16,552 nt of DNA from Candidatus Cloacimonadota bacterium. Lineage in GTDB: Bacteria > Cloacimonadota > Cloacimonadia > Cloacimonadales > Cloacimonadaceae. Shown piece by piece: positions 14,538-16,552 of the stretch. How positions within the stretch are numbered: position 1 is the stretch's first letter; every line of letters begins with the position of its first letter. Made by a program: the position numbers and the translations under genes. A model generated the notes under the pieces. That model made no database searches. It worked only from the letters and a program-made list of their open reading frames with translations, and was not told the DNA's origin. Where the stretch lies: the NCBI GenBank assembly GCA_027318525.1, contig DAHVPA010000016.1, positions 1 to 16,552 on the forward strand, written 5' to 3'.

Positions 14538-15644
14538 TTATCTTAGTTTGATTGTACTTAAACCTATTGCTACCAGCAAAATGGCTAGAATCCAAAACCT
14601 GATCACAATTTTCGATTCATGCAGACCTTTTAGCTCATAATGATGATGTATTGGAGCACAAAGAAAAATCCTTTTTCCTGTTCCCATTTTTGCGCGAGTG
14701 TATTTGAAGTAATATCTCTGCATTATTACTGACACCGCTTCCGTTACAAATAACAAACCAATTATGAGAAAGAATATCTGTTCGCGAAGCATTACTGATA
14801 AAACTGCTAAAATACCACCGAGTGTTAGTGACCCTGTATCACCCATAAAAACCTGAGCTGGGTATGAGTTGTACCAGAGAAACCCAATCAGTGTCCCAAT
14901 TAAAGCAGATATAAAGACTATCAATTCTCCTGCTTCATAGATATACTCAAGATTGAGATAACTTGCGAGAACAAAGTTACCTTTCAGATATGACATAATT
15001 CCCAAGCCAAGAGCCGCAAAGACTGTAATACCGGCTGCAAGTCCATCCAGTCCGTCTGTCAGATTTACTGCATTAGATGTGCCCACAATCATAAACACAA
15101 CCAGCGGAAAAAATAAATACCATCCAAGTTGCAGAACGACATTTTTTAGGAAAGGCACCTGCATAGTAGTAACAATGCTTCTGTTGGAACTGCTGTAGTA
15201 TATAGCTAATGTCAATAAAATCGCCAGACTTATCTGCCCCAGTAGTTTGTATCTGGGAATCAGACCCTTCTTTGCTTTTACAAAATTCTTTAAATAGTCA
15301 TCGAGAAAACCAAACACACCTAACCATATTGTAGTTAGATACATCATCAGAATAAAACTGTTTGATAAATTGTTCCAGAGTAAAGATGAGATCATTAAAC
15401 CAAACAAAATTATCAATCCACCCATTGTTGGCGTCCCCTGCTTTAATCTGTGCCTTTCCGGGACATCTTCATCAATAGTCTCGACAGCTGAATGAGCTTT
15501 AAGTTTTCTGATAATGGTCGGTCCGATAAATAAAGCGAATAACAGAGCTGTTACAAAAGCTGCTATACTTCTAAAAGTAACATACCTAAATACGTTAAAG
15601 ATGATACTGTATTCTGCTAATGGAACAAACATATGATAAAACAT
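14538..15644 (-). CDS. mraY: phospho-N-acetylmuramoyl-pentapeptide-transferase
   Basis: MraY is the integral inner-membrane enzyme that transfers phospho-MurNAc-pentapeptide to undecaprenyl phosphate, making lipid I. The 368-residue protein has about ten membrane spans. The catalytic pair DDYLKN is at residues 115-116, followed by KAKKGLIPRYK. NAVNLTDGLDGLAAG at about 190-204 and FMGDTGSLTLGG near 267 follow, then the substrate-binding APIHHHYELKG. The N-terminal part with YVTFRSIAAFVTALL resembles Gram-negative MraY proteins. GAGG lies 5 nt before the chosen ATG; a second ATG four codons later is less likely. Confidence 0.98.
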   Translation of the reverse strand: MFYHMFVPLAEYSIIFNVFRYVTFRSIAAFVTALLFALFIGPTIIRKLKAHSAVETIDEDVPERHRLKQGTPTMGGLIILFGLMISSLLWNNLSNSFILMMYLTTIWLGVFGFLDDYLKNFVKAKKGLIPRYKLLGQISLAILLTLAIYYSSSNRSIVTTMQVPFLKNVVLQLGWYLFFPLVVFMIVGTSNAVNLTDGLDGLAAGITVFAALGLGIMSYLKGNFVLASYLNLEYIYEAGELIVFISALIGTLIGFLWYNSYPAQVFMGDTGSLTLGGILAVLSVMLREQIFFLIIGLLFVTEAVSVIMQRYYFKYTRAKMGTGKRIFLCAPIHHHYELKGLHESKIVIRFWILAILLVAIGLSTIKLR

Positions 15645-15682
15645 TCTTGCCTCAACTCATTCTGTATGGATCATATATGAAC

Positions 15683-16552
15683 TCAAAGCACATCTAGGAT
15701 TCTCTCTAGGTTTATGCCGTGTGATGCTTTGACCAAAATAACAGCATTAGTTGGAATCATTTTATCGGGTTGCCGCGATATAGCGCTATCCACATTGTTA
15801 AAGTGCTCATTATGAAGTGTTATTGTATCTTCTGATGTTAGCTTTGAAACGTCATAATATCTAGAAAGATCTCCTATTGTAATCAGTTTCTCAAAATCCA
15901 TATTCGCCAGTAGTCTGCCAATGCCCTTATGATAATCAATCGCTCCTGTTCCCAGTTCTAACATGTCACCAAGTATTGCCACATGAGGTCTTTCTTTTTC
16001 ATATGAATTCCAAAATTGTATTGCTGACTTCATGGATACGGGATTGGCATTATAACAATCCACTATAATGGTTTTACCATTCACTTGCCTGACCTCCATC
16101 CGTAGTTTGTTTGATAAAGGAAGCATAAGCCCCTGGTTGATTTGTTGAACGCTTAAGCCATATTCGATTGCGCAGGCTACAGCATAGGCAATGTTTGTAA
16201 CATAAAATGTGACTTGCTGCCCTACACTCAAAGATAGTTCATTCAAACGAAAACTCAGCTTGTTCATATCACATTTTACATCACTAATTCGGTAGTCACA
16301 TCCAGCAGCAAAACCAATTCCTTTTCCTCTACTGCTAAATTCTGAAAAACGCGGATCATCACCTGGAAATAGGACTAAATGCAATTTTCTGCGAAACAAA
16401 TCAGTTTTTTCCCTATATACTCCATCTTCATCCAGAAAAGCTTCAAGATGTGAAGGGCCAATGTTCGTAATAATTGCAGTGTCAGGATTACATATAACTG
16501 CCAACTCTTTGATTTCACCAAAGTGATTAGTTCCCAATTCAAAAATTGCAGT
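15683..16552 (-). CDS. murF: UDP-N-acetylmuramoyl-tripeptide--D-alanyl-D-alanine ligase, C-terminal part (cut by right edge)
   Basis: MurF adds the D-Ala-D-Ala dipeptide, the last cytoplasmic step of UDP-MurNAc-pentapeptide synthesis. Only the last 289 residues are in the window; the N-terminal UDP-binding region and ATP P-loop lie outside. The frame stays open to the last base and reads TAIFELGTNHFGEI, matching the family's EMGxNHxGEI, so an internal TTG near the edge is not a start. Further motifs are NIGPSHLEAF, the REKTDLF region with a candidate carbamylated Lys, VDCYNANPVSMKSAI, ILGDMLELG and the terminal VKASHGINLERIL. mraY begins 38 nt downstream, the order seen in many dcw clusters. 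Confidence 0.96.
   Translation of the reverse strand, partial: TAIFELGTNHFGEIKELAVICNPDTAIITNIGPSHLEAFLDEDGVYREKTDLFRRKLHLVLFPGDDPRFSEFSSRGKGIGFAAGCDYRISDVKCDMNKLSFRLNELSLSVGQQVTFYVTNIAYAVACAIEYGLSVQQINQGLMLPLSNKLRMEVRQVNGKTIIVDCYNANPVSMKSAIQFWNSYEKERPHVAILGDMLELGTGAIDYHKGIGRLLANMDFEKLITIGDLSRYYDVSKLTSEDTITLHNEHFNNVDSAISRQPDKMIPTNAVILVKASHGINLERILDVL

Noticed and set aside
1..16552. CRISPR arrays, insertion sequences, tRNA/rRNA genes, phage or defence genes
   Set aside because: No regularly spaced repeats, transposase motifs, cloverleaf or rRNA signatures were seen; practically all sequence is explained by housekeeping genes.

Overview
The window is a compact block of bacterial housekeeping genes, and every supported gene lies on the minus strand. 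Reading in the direction of transcription (high to low coordinates) the order is murF (cut by the right edge), mraY, murD, ftsW, murG, murC, ftsQ, ftsA, ftsZ, terminator, rpsO, terminator, pnp, hairpin, ahcY, a nucleotide-sugar dehydrogenase gene, and a NusG/RfaH-like gene cut by the left edge. No plus-strand gene, RNA gene, mobile element or CRISPR array could be supported.

Region 6269-16552 is the distal part of a division and cell wall (dcw) cluster. MurF, MraY, MurD, MurG and MurC cover steps of lipid II assembly. FtsW is the SEDS glycan polymerase of the septum, and FtsQ, FtsA and FtsZ form the divisome core. Genes overlap or lie 11-38 nt apart, except for an 88-nt gap before ftsQ that carries a possible promoter. 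murC runs directly into ftsQ with no murB or ddl between them. Two tandem hairpins, the second with a U-tract, close the cluster after ftsZ.

Region 3107-6169 is an rpsO-pnp unit (ribosomal protein S15 and polynucleotide phosphorylase). Each gene is followed by a hairpin. The roughly 325-nt pnp leader is rich in inverted repeats, including a near-perfect 67-nt stem-loop just upstream of the pnp ribosome binding site. This resembles the RNase III/PNPase autoregulatory leader known in enterobacteria.

Region 1-3092 holds ahcY (S-adenosylhomocysteine hydrolase), then a WbpA-like UDP-sugar dehydrogenase 27 nt downstream. Seventeen nt further on is the start of a NusG-family antiterminator gene with no ATG, GTG or TTG start; its best candidate is CTG behind a GGAG. 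The last two genes suggest a surface polysaccharide locus continuing past the left edge.

The organism is probably a Gram-negative-type bacterium of moderate GC content. The murC-ftsQ-ftsA-ftsZ order without murB/ddl, and the antiterminator beside a sugar dehydrogenase, would fit the Bacteroidota/Chlorobi/Cloacimonadota (FCB) neighbourhood. This is a low-confidence inference from gene order and protein flavour only. No clearly new biological system is visible; the most interesting signals are the pnp leader structure and the CTG-start antiterminator.
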